A stretch of 23,825 nt of DNA from Spirochaetales bacterium (GTDB lineage Bacteria > Spirochaetota > Spirochaetia > SPDA01). Made by a program: the position numbers and the translations under genes. Location: contig SPDA01000001.1 in assembly GCA_004525155.1 (NCBI GenBank), forward strand, positions 1-23,825, given 5' to 3'. Positions 15,474 to 23,431 of this stretch are shown piece after piece. The number at the start of each line of letters is the position of its first letter. The stretch's first letter is position 1. The notes under the pieces are model-generated. The model was given only the letters and a program-made list of their open reading frames with translations, did not search any database and was not told where the DNA came from.

Positions 15474-17093
15474 ATGAATAAATTCCGTCTCATAGTACCC
15501 GCTTTCCCCTATTTCAATGTTTTTTCAGATGTCGCGAGACAAACCACCTCTCTCGGTCCCATGTACATAGCCACCGCCGCCTCGGAAGTACCGGAATGGC
15601 AGGCGGAAGTTATAGACGAAAACAACTGCGGGGACAGGTCCTGCCCGAAAGACAGCAAAGGCAGACCGGCGCATAAAAAACTTCAGTTTGAAAACCAGGC
15701 TTGCGCCGCAGGTTTTTATGGTTCCCTGACTACGACCATTCCGCGGCTTTATGAAGTCGCGCGTCAATACCAGGAGTCCGGCGTACTTACCATAGCCGGA
15801 GGGAAACATATCGAGTGCTACCCGGACGAGGCCTTGCACAGCGGCCTGGACATCGCCGTGTCAGGCGAAGGGGAAACCGCCATCCGCGAGGTTCTTTCGG
15901 CCTATGAAAAATGCGGACTCGACAGGCGGCGGATGATTGAAGGCGGGTTCCTCGACAACATACCGGGCCTGAGCTATCTGAACGGGGACTCCCTGGTACA
16001 GACCAGGCCCCGCCCGGTGCTGCAGAATCTCAACGGACTGCCGCTGCCGGATTTCAGTTTAATCCGGTATGCAAGGATGCGGTACTATCCGGTCGGCCGC
16101 ATACGCGGCTGCAACATGAAATGCGAATTCTGTTCCGTTAAAAGCTCGCTGCGTTGTATAGCCCCTGAAAAAATAGCCGGCCACATCATTGACCTGGCAG
16201 AAACCCGCGGCGTAAAAAAATTTTTCGAGGTGAGCGACAATTTCGCTGCCGTACGGGAGGATACGCTTACATTCTGTAACATCCTGGGGGATTACAGGGA
16301 AAAGACCCAGGCGCGTTTCACCATAACCGCTCAAATCCGTCTGAATACAGCGGACGATACGGAACTCCTCGCTGCCATGCGAAGGGCGGGCGTCAACAAC
16401 CTCGCCGTGGGATACGAATCACCCATTGACGAGGAATTGAAATGCATGCAGAAGGGTTACACCTCAAGGGACATGGCTAAGTGGACGGACAAGTATCACA
16501 GGCACGGTTTTTTTATCCACGGCATGTTCATCTTCGGATATCCGAGAAAAAAAGCGGAAGGCGCGGCGGTCTCCCTTCAGGAACGCGTGAATACCTTCCG
16601 CGAATTCATAAAAAAAACGAAAATAGACACCATCCAGGTGGTGCTTCCCGTACCTCTGCCCGGCACCGCCTTGAGGGACAGGCTGGTACTGCAGGACCGG
16701 GTGTTCCCCGTGGATGCCGTCGGCTACGAATATTACGACGGCCAGTATCCCCTGTTCGAACCGGACGACGGGATTTCTCCGGATGAACTGCGGCGTGCGG
16801 CCCTGGCCATCATGTTCTCCACCTATAACCTTAACAGCATGTTTCGCATGCTGTTAAATGTATTCGTATACTTTCCGCGCGTAATCCTCGTTTCCCTGCT
16901 TTCAATCTTCACCTTCAGGATAAAGCGAATAATCCAGGCTTTTCTGGATTGGAAAAAACGCTACATCCGGAATCCTTTTATCAGGTTTGCCGGGTATCTT
17001 ATATTGAAAAACTGGCTTAAGGATTTTAAAAAGGACAAGATTTCCGCATATCTTTCGGCCTGGCGGAAAATCAGAAAATACGATTTCAATTAA
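15474..17093 (+). CDS. Radical SAM protein with B12-binding-like N-terminal domain
   Basis: 539 aa. Residues 1-190 look like the cobalamin-binding half of BchE-type enzymes (TSLGPMYIATAASEVP, GGKHIECYPDEAL, SGEGE at 130-134). The histidine of a DxHxxG B12 motif is not seen, so cobalamin use is uncertain. The radical SAM core has RGCNMKCEFC with the cluster cysteines C213, C217 and C220, followed by FFEVSDNFA, the ribose-binding-like VGYESPIDEELKCMQKGYT, and HGMFIFGYP. A hydrophobic, basic C-terminal part (about 455-540, including VYFPRVILVSLLSIFTF) may attach it to the membrane. ATG 15474 lies four bases past the lipoprotein stop; the ribosome site is weak. The substrate is unknown; lipids are typical for membrane-linked members. 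Confidence 0.9.
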   Translation: MNKFRLIVPAFPYFNVFSDVARQTTSLGPMYIATAASEVPEWQAEVIDENNCGDRSCPKDSKGRPAHKKLQFENQACAAGFYGSLTTTIPRLYEVARQYQESGVLTIAGGKHIECYPDEALHSGLDIAVSGEGETAIREVLSAYEKCGLDRRRMIEGGFLDNIPGLSYLNGDSLVQTRPRPVLQNLNGLPLPDFSLIRYARMRYYPVGRIRGCNMKCEFCSVKSSLRCIAPEKIAGHIIDLAETRGVKKFFEVSDNFAAVREDTLTFCNILGDYREKTQARFTITAQIRLNTADDTELLAAMRRAGVNNLAVGYESPIDEELKCMQKGYTSRDMAKWTDKYHRHGFFIHGMFIFGYPRKKAEGAAVSLQERVNTFREFIKKTKIDTIQVVLPVPLPGTALRDRLVLQDRVFPVDAVGYEYYDGQYPLFEPDDGISPDELRRAALAIMFSTYNLNSMFRMLLNVFVYFPRVILVSLLSIFTFRIKRIIQAFLDWKKRYIRNPFIRFAGYLILKNWLKDFKKDKISAYLSAWRKIRKYDFN

Positions 17094-17400
17094 GGCGCCG
17101 ATGTCCGGCAGGCGCCGCCTGGATCTTGTTTTTAGTGAAACTTGCGTTTCTCGTGGCCGTCCTCACCAGCCCCGGCCGCCCTGCAAACGTTCCCCTCCCC
17201 TTGAATCTTTTCGCCCGGCCCGTTGTCTCCTGCTCCAGGAGCGCTTTACGGGAGGCGGTATTGCTGATGCTTCAGGTTTTTATGAGTTCATTTTCCGAAG
17301 GAACCTTCATGCCCCCGGTGAGGAACACTATTTTATTTTTCCTGTGATGTTACGGCTTATGTTCCTGTATTCAGGCATACCCGTACATCGCTTCCCCGCA
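17094..17400. other. 307-bp region between convergent genes, no gene called
   Basis: It separates the end of the radical SAM gene from the end of the MFS gene. Near its left end is a terminator-like hairpin (17109-17133). A perfect 6-bp stem with a 3-base loop, CTCCTG/CAGGAG, lies at 17227-17241. Two overlapping short plus-strand frames (17101-17406 and 17126-17347) have no ribosome site or family features. The region may be decayed sequence. Confidence 0.6.
17109..17133 (+). terminator. Weak terminator after the radical SAM gene
   Basis: CAGGC and GCCTG pair around the loop GCC (17109-17121). A T-rich tail TTGTTTTT follows at 17126-17133, four bases past the stem. The stem is short and the tail is interrupted. 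Confidence 0.4.
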
Positions 17401-18594
17401 TCATGATATTTTTGTCCGGATAGAGCCGGCGTTCAAAAGAAATATCAGAAAACAGCCCAGGCTCACTGCCGGGAAGAGGAGAAAAGATACCCGGAACCCG
17501 GCGTATCGGGAAATCATGGAGAGAAGGAACGGGAAAAGAATGCTTCCGATAGGTATACCGATCTTGATAAGACCCATGGCTGTTCCCGCCTCTTCCGGAT
17601 AGCTTAAACCGGTCAGGGTAATGATGCTGGGCAGAAGAACGGATACACTCATCCCTAAACAGAAAGCGGCCGCATAATAAAACCACGAAACGGCAGGCAC
17701 AAAATACAGCAGCGCCGTGAGAGCCGCCCCGCATCCGAACAGGACTGTCACGGCGGCGGGAAGCTTTTCCTTTTTCAGCAGGCTGCCGAGGAGAAGCCTT
17801 CCGCAGGCCACTCCTATCAGGTAAACGATAAGCACTATTTTCGAGGTGACCTGGCCGAACCCCCGCAGATCCATGAGATAGGTGGTAAGAAGACCCAGGG
17901 TACCTATCTCGAGACTGACCGCGCCGACAGCGCCCAGGAAAAGCGTCACTGCACCCTTTTTTCTGAACACCGCCGCAATACGCTGTGCGACAGCGCCGGA
18001 ACCGCCCCCGGCCTGCCCGGAGAATGCCCTGTCCGCCTGTGCCGGGCCGGCCTGTTTTACAGTCCTCGAGAAAAAGAACAGCACGCTGAGTACTCCAACA
18101 GCTGCGGCTGACTGTATCATGCTGCCCCGCCAGTTCATCTGCAGGAAAATAAGATAGAGGCTTATCATGAGGGAGCCGAAGGTTACGAAAAAATGGTTTA
18201 CCGTTATGAACAGGCCCTGGCGCCTGTCGTAAAGATCAAGAAGCATGGCATCCGCCGCGCCCTCATAGGTTCCTATACCGACGCCGATAAAAAACATGAT
18301 CAAAAGATTCAGCGCATAGGAAGACCGGTAATAGAAAAAAAAGAAGGCCGCTGCGAGTATAAGACTTCCCGCCGCCAGGATAACCGGCTTCTGAACTGAG
18401 TCCGCCAGGGCCCCTGCTGCCGCCACGGAAAGGATGAACCCGAGGTTCTGCACCGATATGAGAAGGCCTATCTGAAAGGGTGAAAGCCCGATATTTCTCG
18501 AGGCGGCGCCGAGAACGGCGGTGCCGACCCCCAGGAAAAACATGGAGAGGAAGGAGAATGAGGTGAGTGCGGGGCGGGACTTTATACCCTGCAT
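17401..18594 (-). CDS. MFS transporter, last gene of the sugar operon
   Basis: 397 aa with about twelve hydrophobic segments and a charged middle loop (about 185-210) between two halves, the general Major Facilitator layout. Visible features are FLGVGTAVLGAASRNIGLSPFQIGLLISV in the first helices and PEEAGTAMGLIKIGIPIGSILFPF in the later ones; the latter resembles sugar transporters of the FucP type. It probably imports the substrate of the operon. ATG 18594 lies inside the last codons of a 45-codon ORF (overlap 13 bases), and only a GCGGGG stretch precedes it, so translation may depend on coupling to that ORF. It is transcribed together with the upstream oxidoreductase. Confidence 0.88.
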   Translation of the reverse strand: MQGIKSRPALTSFSFLSMFFLGVGTAVLGAASRNIGLSPFQIGLLISVQNLGFILSVAAAGALADSVQKPVILAAGSLILAAAFFFFYYRSSYALNLLIMFFIGVGIGTYEGAADAMLLDLYDRRQGLFITVNHFFVTFGSLMISLYLIFLQMNWRGSMIQSAAAVGVLSVLFFFSRTVKQAGPAQADRAFSGQAGGGSGAVAQRIAAVFRKKGAVTLFLGAVGAVSLEIGTLGLLTTYLMDLRGFGQVTSKIVLIVYLIGVACGRLLLGSLLKKEKLPAAVTVLFGCGAALTALLYFVPAVSWFYYAAAFCLGMSVSVLLPSIITLTGLSYPEEAGTAMGLIKIGIPIGSILFPFLLSMISRYAGFRVSFLLFPAVSLGCFLIFLLNAGSIRTKIS

Positions 18595-18719
18595 AGGGCC
18601 CCGCGAATCAGTCCCGCCGTATGAATCCGGCCGTCTTCCCGGCCGCAGGATGCAGCCGCCTCAGGAGCCAATTCGAAATCCCTGCCGCAGAAAAGCGTTA
18701 AGAATGCTCCTGGCTTCAT
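18582..18719 (-). CDS. Small 45-codon ORF between oxidoreductase and MFS gene
   Basis: The reading frame begins at ATG 18719 and ends with TAA at 18584-18582. GGAGG lies seven bases before the ATG, directly after the oxidoreductase stop at 18733, the place where the next operon gene should start. The protein starts MKPGAFLTLFCGRDFELAPE and ends IRGALCRV, with three cysteines (residues 11, 25, 43) and no family I recognise. It overlaps the MFS start by 13 bases in another frame. It may be a leader peptide that couples translation to the transporter, or a remnant. It is not a frame-shifted N-terminus of the MFS protein, which is complete by itself. Confidence 0.5.
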   Translation of the reverse strand: MKPGAFLTLFCGRDFELAPEAAASCGREDGRIHTAGLIRGALCRV

Positions 18720-18732
18720 GGTTGATCCTCCG

Positions 18733-19848
18733 TTATATCGATACCTGGGGAATGTCTATCCTTTTGCCGCCCTTCATGGCAGATTCATGGGAGCAGATGC
18801 CTGCCATGGTCCAGTTCGCCGAAATGTCCGCATCCGCGAAGGACTTCCTGTTTTCCGTAATGGCGCTTATGAATTCATGGACCATGTGGGGGTGTGAACC
18901 GCCGTGGCCGCCTCCCTGGATAAAACTCGTATGCTCATGCTCCTCGTCATAGACGCCGTGGAGGGTGTATTTTTTTATCCCTTCAGGCAGGAGGTGACCA
19001 TAGTCGGGCACTTTTACCCGGACCGCATCCTGCAGCCCGGAAAACAGAACGGGGTTTTCGCCGGCAGTCTGTTCCCATTCGAAGGAGGAATCCGTGCCGT
19101 AGACGTCGAAACTCTCGCGGTACTGCCGGATGGTATCGAAAAGGGAACGGGTAACCTCGCATACTAAATCGGAATTCTTTATCTTCAGGTGGGAGGTTTC
19201 TATGGCAAAAGGCGAATTGTAAAGCTTTGCGTAATCCCTGCGTATCGTTCCCGATCCGAAACAGACAGCCGCTTCCGCCGGCTTGCCGGCAAGGGCCAGC
19301 AGCGGACTTACGGCATGGGTGGCGTAAAACATGGGAGGAAACCCGTACCAGTACGCGGGCCAGCCGGGCAGGCTCATGTTCTGCTGATGCGAACCCCGCA
19401 AGAACTGGATTTTTCCGATTTTCCCCTGAGCCTGCATTTCCTTAACATAGAGAAATTCCCTGGTGTAGACGGCAGTCTCCATCATCATGTAGACCTTGCC
19501 GCTTTTTTTACGGGCCGCTGCCAGCTCCAGGCATTCCCTGACCGTCGTGGCCATGGGAACAGTGCAGGCAGTGTGCTTGCCCGCCTTCAGGGACTTAAGG
19601 CTCATCCGCGCGTGTTCCGCGATGGGCGTTACCACGTGAATGGCGTCGATTTCTGGAACCTTCAGCAGGTCCCCGAAATCCGTAAACCGGCGCTCGACAC
19701 CGAACTGGTCGCCCACCTTGTCGAGCAGTTCCCTGTTCCTCTGGCAGATTGCGTAACACTCGGCGTTCGGATGCTTCTGATACAGCGGAATAAACTCAGC
19801 GCCGAACCCAAGGCCCGCCAGGGCGACCCGTACTTTTCCGTCAGCCAT
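18733..19848 (-). CDS. Gfo/Idh/MocA family oxidoreductase lacking the EKP motif
   Basis: 371 aa. The N-terminal Rossmann fold has VALAGLGFGAEFIPLY (8-23). At the place of the usual EKP the sequence reads ACTVPMATTVRECL, so the lysine that normally contacts substrate and cofactor is absent; a subgroup of the family carries such a variant. The C-terminal domain has GSHQQNMSLPGWPAYWYGFP and GGGHGGSHPHMVHEFISAI. It probably acts on a sugar, sugar acid or ketose, with chemistry altered from the EKP type. TGGAGGAAG lies a few bases before ATG 19848. It is in the operon after the zinc dehydrogenase (22-base gap) and before the short ORF. The substrate is unknown. Confidence 0.88.
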   Translation of the reverse strand: MADGKVRVALAGLGFGAEFIPLYQKHPNAECYAICQRNRELLDKVGDQFGVERRFTDFGDLLKVPEIDAIHVVTPIAEHARMSLKSLKAGKHTACTVPMATTVRECLELAAARKKSGKVYMMMETAVYTREFLYVKEMQAQGKIGKIQFLRGSHQQNMSLPGWPAYWYGFPPMFYATHAVSPLLALAGKPAEAAVCFGSGTIRRDYAKLYNSPFAIETSHLKIKNSDLVCEVTRSLFDTIRQYRESFDVYGTDSSFEWEQTAGENPVLFSGLQDAVRVKVPDYGHLLPEGIKKYTLHGVYDEEHEHTSFIQGGGHGGSHPHMVHEFISAITENRKSFADADISANWTMAGICSHESAMKGGKRIDIPQVSI

Positions 19849-19870
19849 AGACTTCCTCCATTTTATCGCG

Positions 19871-20953
19871 TCAATCCATGACGATTTCGGCTTTCATGGG
19901 ATTTCCTTTTCTGGCCTTGAGATCCATGATGGCCTGTTTCGTTTCTTTAAGCGGCGCCTTGTGGGTGATGAGGGATTCCAGATCGATAAGCCCTTCCTGA
20001 ATTATGCGGATCGTCTGCGGCCACACCATGGGCGCGAGCCAGGCGGAACGGATCTGCTTGTCCATGGTATGAAAACTCAGGGCGGGAATCTTAAATGCCG
20101 CGTCTCCGTCGGGAAGGCCGAAGTGCACGATGATGGAACAGTTGCCGCCGATTTCCACGCCCAGTTCAAAGGCCTCGTTGGAGCCTGTGGGTACGATAAT
20201 CCTGTCCGCCAGTTTGCCGTCCGTTATTTCCGCGATTTTCTTTTTGAGGTCCTTTACGTAGTATTTCGAACCGGGCTCTTCAGTGTTGAAACAGTAATCA
20301 GCGCCGGCCTTTTTCGCCCCGTCAAGCCGGTAATCCCTGGTGCCCACCATGGCGACCCTGCCCGCGCCGAAGGCTTTTTTCGCTATCTGCACCATCATGA
20401 GTCCTATCGGCCCCGGTCCGAAGACGACAACGAACTGCCCTGACCTGACGTCCAGTTTGTTGAACCCGTTTACCGCGCAGGCCAGCGGCTCGATGATCGC
20501 GCCCGCGGCGTAGCTGATGTTGTCCGGCAGCTTGAACAGCCCCGTATACCGCGACACGCAGAGGTCCGCGAAGGCGCCGTTGGTCGATACGCCGGGAACA
20601 TTAAGGAATTTGCACATGTGCGAATTGCCGGCGGCACAGTCGTAACAGGCGTTGCACTGCTGAACAGGATTCACCACGACCCTGTCTCCCGGTTTGAAAA
20701 GTCCCATGTCCGCCGGCACGGCGCCTACTTTTACGACTTCACCGCTAAACTCGTGGCCGAGAACCAGCGGTCCCTTGCCGCTCGAGGTGCCGAGGGGGCT
20801 CATGCCGTAGTAATAGGAAATATCCGATCCGCAGATACCGACGTTTTTAATTTTTACCAGCACATCGATATCCGTCACCTTCGGAACAGGTATCTCTTCA
20901 AAATTCATTTTTTCCTTTTCATAAAAAACCTGGGCATTCATTTTCTCAGCCAT
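19871..20953 (-). CDS. Zinc-dependent medium-chain alcohol/polyol dehydrogenase
   Basis: 360 aa, normal length for the sorbitol dehydrogenase/threonine dehydrogenase branch. Catalytic zinc ligands are C41 (with CGSDISYYYG), H67 and E68 (GHEFSG), plus E155 in IIEPLACA. The structural zinc site is intact with C100, C103, C106 and C114. The nucleotide fold has FGPGPIGLMM (178-187). It should oxidise a polyol or sugar hydroxyl with NAD(P) in the cytoplasm. Start: AAGGAG lies about six bases before ATG 20953. It is the third gene of the operon, 22 bases past the cupin gene. Position next to an epimerase and an isomerase suggests it works on a ketose/polyol pair. Confidence 0.92.
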   Translation of the reverse strand: MAEKMNAQVFYEKEKMNFEEIPVPKVTDIDVLVKIKNVGICGSDISYYYGMSPLGTSSGKGPLVLGHEFSGEVVKVGAVPADMGLFKPGDRVVVNPVQQCNACYDCAAGNSHMCKFLNVPGVSTNGAFADLCVSRYTGLFKLPDNISYAAGAIIEPLACAVNGFNKLDVRSGQFVVVFGPGPIGLMMVQIAKKAFGAGRVAMVGTRDYRLDGAKKAGADYCFNTEEPGSKYYVKDLKKKIAEITDGKLADRIIVPTGSNEAFELGVEIGGNCSIIVHFGLPDGDAAFKIPALSFHTMDKQIRSAWLAPMVWPQTIRIIQEGLIDLESLITHKAPLKETKQAIMDLKARKGNPMKAEIVMD

Positions 20954-20975
20954 CGTATTCTCCTTGTTTCTTCGT

Positions 20976-22169
20976 TTATGTTTTATAGGGTTTTATCATC
21001 GGACAGTCCGGGTTTATGCCCGGCCCGAAAAATTTGAAAAGCAGAAGATCTTTTTTACCGGTATTTTTCACTTCCAGCTCCTCGACTGCCTTGTCATAGG
21101 TAACGAGCAGTTCGTCCCTGTCAAAATCGCCGGCCTTGATCTTGTGCCCGTCAAATGTCCCGCTCCCCTGCCAGACGAGGATACTGTAAACGCCTTTTTC
21201 TTTTGTTTTCATGGACTTGCCGGGCCGAACAATCATCTTTTTGCCCGAGAACTTCTTCGTGTTGTAATAGATCCAGTATTCCTTCCCTCCGGTTTGTTCG
21301 GAACAGAGTATGGGCGACAGGTGATGGTTTTCATAGAAGAAAGGATCCCCGTTGCCGGGCCAGTCAAGCTGATCCAGAATGACGCGTTCTCCTTTCTTTT
21401 CCCGATCGCTCTTCCGCACGTCCTTGAAAAGCAGGTCTTTGGAAATTATCTTGCCCGCGTTTAAGGCCTGCAGCATGGCGAACACGTCGGAATCCTCCTG
21501 CAGCTCCAGGGTAAGGGCCGTTCCGGGCGCATGCAGCAGACCGGAGCCGAGAAAGAACCCTTCACCGGCTGCGTTGAGGTAGGCCCGGGAATGACGCAGG
21601 ATGAGGTCGTCCTTCCATTCGACCAGGTGCGGAAGCAGGATGTCGAATTTTTTCTCCTTCACGATATGCGGGTGCACACCGAAAAATGTTTCCGGGTGGG
21701 GACCCATGGGAACATTTTCCAGAAAATAATATGCCTCGTCCTTGGAATTGCGGCCTACCAGTTTAGCGTCCTTTTCCATCTGGTGAATGTGATAGGGAAT
21801 GCGCGAGTTGAAATCGTAGATCTTGGCAAGCCTTCCCAGGCCTTTGTGGGTCTTCGCGTAGGTTTTTCCCATGATAGTGCCGGGGGCAAGGTCAACCGCC
21901 TCCTTGAGGGTCATCTTTTCCTTTCCTTCCAGATTGAGATAGCTCAAGCCCTCGTCGGGAGGTCCCACGGCGTTGTCCGCCAGTGTTACGGAGGCCAGCC
22001 AGCGTTCGCTGATCCAGCCGCGCTTTCCCGCCTTATAGGCGTCCTCCGGCAGACCTAAGCGTTTCCCGGGGGGCAGGAAATCCCTGGCCACCCAGGCGGG
22101 TTTTAACGGAAGAATTCCGTTGCTTTTAGCAAGTTCTTTTGTAAGCAGGGCAAGACGTTTGTCGGCCAT
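20976..22169 (-). CDS. Phosphomannose-isomerase-like cupin protein
   Basis: 397 aa. The start at ATG 22169 (MADKRLALL) is chosen because AGGAG lies eight bases upstream; the longer frame from 22232 has no site. The central YHIHQMEKDAKL region gives H127 and H129, E145 lies in DEAYYFLEN, and H213 in GLLHAPGTALTLEL; these four match the metal-ligand pattern of class I mannose-6-phosphate isomerase. The C-terminal half (about 280-397) has a further beta-rich cupin-like part. It is too divergent to call manA and may act on a free sugar or sugar acid. It is second in the operon, 70 bases after the epimerase gene. Confidence 0.78.
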   Translation of the reverse strand: MADKRLALLTKELAKSNGILPLKPAWVARDFLPPGKRLGLPEDAYKAGKRGWISERWLASVTLADNAVGPPDEGLSYLNLEGKEKMTLKEAVDLAPGTIMGKTYAKTHKGLGRLAKIYDFNSRIPYHIHQMEKDAKLVGRNSKDEAYYFLENVPMGPHPETFFGVHPHIVKEKKFDILLPHLVEWKDDLILRHSRAYLNAAGEGFFLGSGLLHAPGTALTLELQEDSDVFAMLQALNAGKIISKDLLFKDVRKSDREKKGERVILDQLDWPGNGDPFFYENHHLSPILCSEQTGGKEYWIYYNTKKFSGKKMIVRPGKSMKTKEKGVYSILVWQGSGTFDGHKIKAGDFDRDELLVTYDKAVEELEVKNTGKKDLLLFKFFGPGINPDCPMIKPYKT

Positions 22170-22239
22170 ATAAATATCTCCTGTAAAAATAATTTTTAAG
22201 CGTGAACCGCTGCATTTCTCCGCCGCTCCCAAACCCGGG

Positions 22240-23091
22240 TTAATTCGGCAGCAATTCCTTTAGGAATTTAAAGCCTTTTTCGGCGAGGGAAATTTCATTT
22301 TTCTCGGTCTGCCGCCAGACAGAGGCGGCTTTCGCTATTATCTTGTTGTCCGGCGTAAACGATTCGATGCACACCCATCTTTTGTACTTTATCTTTTTCA
22401 GAGCTTTCGCTATTCCCTTCCAGGGTACCTGCCCCGTTCCAGGTGTTCCGCGATCGTTCTCGGAGGTGTGAAAATGATAGAGCAGATCGCCTGCGTCGAG
22501 AATCGCCTGGACGGAATCCTTCTCCTCTATGTTCATGTGGAAGGTATCGAGATGGACCTTCAGCATGGGGCTGCCGACTTCCTTTATCATCCTGATCGCA
22601 TCGCCGCAGATGTTCATAAAATCCGTTTCGAAGCGGTTTAACGGTTCCAGGGCGACATAGATTCCCTGGTCCTCCGCGTACTTGCAGATTTCCTTAAGGT
22701 TCTGAACGACCGTTTTCCACTGGACCTTTCTGTCTTCCGGCGTCTCCATGTTGGCGCGCCCGACCGCGGAATATGAAGGCCCCGCCGCGATTTCGCAGCC
22801 TAAGGCCTTTGCGCAGTCAATGAGGTCCCTGGAGTACTGGATGCCGTTTTTGATATAGGCCTTGTTCGGTCCGCGTATGTCCCTGTCCGTGCCGAACATG
22901 CCGCAGATCGCGGCGCATTCGAGACCCTGTTTCCGCATGGCGTCCGCTGTACGTTTGTAATCGAAATCACCCTTGGCTGCCAGGGCTATTTCCACTCCGT
23001 CAAACCCTATATCCTTGATTTTTTTAAACAGCTTGGTATGTTCGTCCTTGAAGTAAGCGGTAAAGAGAAGCGTGTTCATGCCGATTTTCAT
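22240..23091 (-). CDS. TIM-barrel sugar epimerase, tagatose/psicose 3-epimerase-like
   Basis: 283 aa, typical length. The metal ligands expected for D-tagatose 3-epimerase are in place and at matching spacing: E149 (ALEPLNRFET), D182 (LDTFHMNIEE), H208 (HFHTSENDRGTPG) and E243 (CIESF). These enzymes interconvert ketoses at C-3 using a divalent cation. It belongs to the xylose-isomerase-like TIM-barrel superfamily, so other epimerisations or isomerisations are possible. AGGAGG ends ten bases before ATG 23091. It is the first structural gene of the operon, downstream of a LacI-type regulator and an operator-like AT-rich element. Its neighbours suggest a pathway of isomerisation and oxidation of an uncommon sugar. 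Confidence 0.9.
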   Translation of the reverse strand: MKIGMNTLLFTAYFKDEHTKLFKKIKDIGFDGVEIALAAKGDFDYKRTADAMRKQGLECAAICGMFGTDRDIRGPNKAYIKNGIQYSRDLIDCAKALGCEIAAGPSYSAVGRANMETPEDRKVQWKTVVQNLKEICKYAEDQGIYVALEPLNRFETDFMNICGDAIRMIKEVGSPMLKVHLDTFHMNIEEKDSVQAILDAGDLLYHFHTSENDRGTPGTGQVPWKGIAKALKKIKYKRWVCIESFTPDNKIIAKAASVWRQTEKNEISLAEKGFKFLKELLPN

Positions 23092-23431
23092 TTTGCATCA
23101 TCCTCCTGTATCATATGTATACTCATATTAAAACCCACAAGTCCGGCCCCCCGGAATGGCAAAGCCGGCCTGGTAAAGTTTGCAGTTTAAGGGCTGACGG
23201 AGCGCGCGAATTCCGGACAACACGGCACCCGGGAACACCGGCTCCAGTAATTTTCCCTGTACTTCCGTACTAATGCTTCCCGGAAAGTCCGCCGGGCGGT
23301 TGCCATAGGTTTTCCGCCCGTTCTCCGCCTTCCTGTTTACCTCCGGCAGACACCATTCCGCCGGCAGGCAGCGGTACCCACAGGTATACGGGTATTCTGT
23401 TTTTCCAGGTACTTCTCCTCTGTAAAATATT
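23092..23431. other. 340-bp region between lacI-type gene and epimerase operon
   Basis: No gene is called. The minus-strand frame continuing from 23523 is open to 23128 but has no start site and no family signature, and it overlaps the LacI gene in another frame. The region holds a 7-bp inverted repeat CGGGCGG/CCGCCCG (23293-23299 and 23314-23320) and the AT-rich promoter/operator zone near 23113-23140. The LacI gene has no clear terminator here. Confidence 0.6.
23112..23140 (-). promoter_or_regulatory. Candidate promoter and operator of the sugar operon
   Basis: On the minus strand TTGTGG (23140-23135) and CATATG (23117-23112) are 17 bases apart, next to the AGGAGG site at 23102-23107. Overlapping the -10 box is a 16-bp imperfect palindrome with arms ATATG and CATAT (23113-23117 and 23124-23128). 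It is not the classical LacI-family operator with a central CG, so assignment to the neighbouring regulator is inference. Confidence 0.4.

Noticed and set aside
17101..17406. Short plus-strand frames in the gap before the MFS gene
   Set aside because: No ribosome site, biased composition, no domain; likely chance frames between convergent genes.
18595..18732. Frameshifted N-terminal extension of the MFS protein
   Set aside because: The MFS protein already starts with a normal first helix; the upstream frame is not hydrophobic and ends in its own stop.
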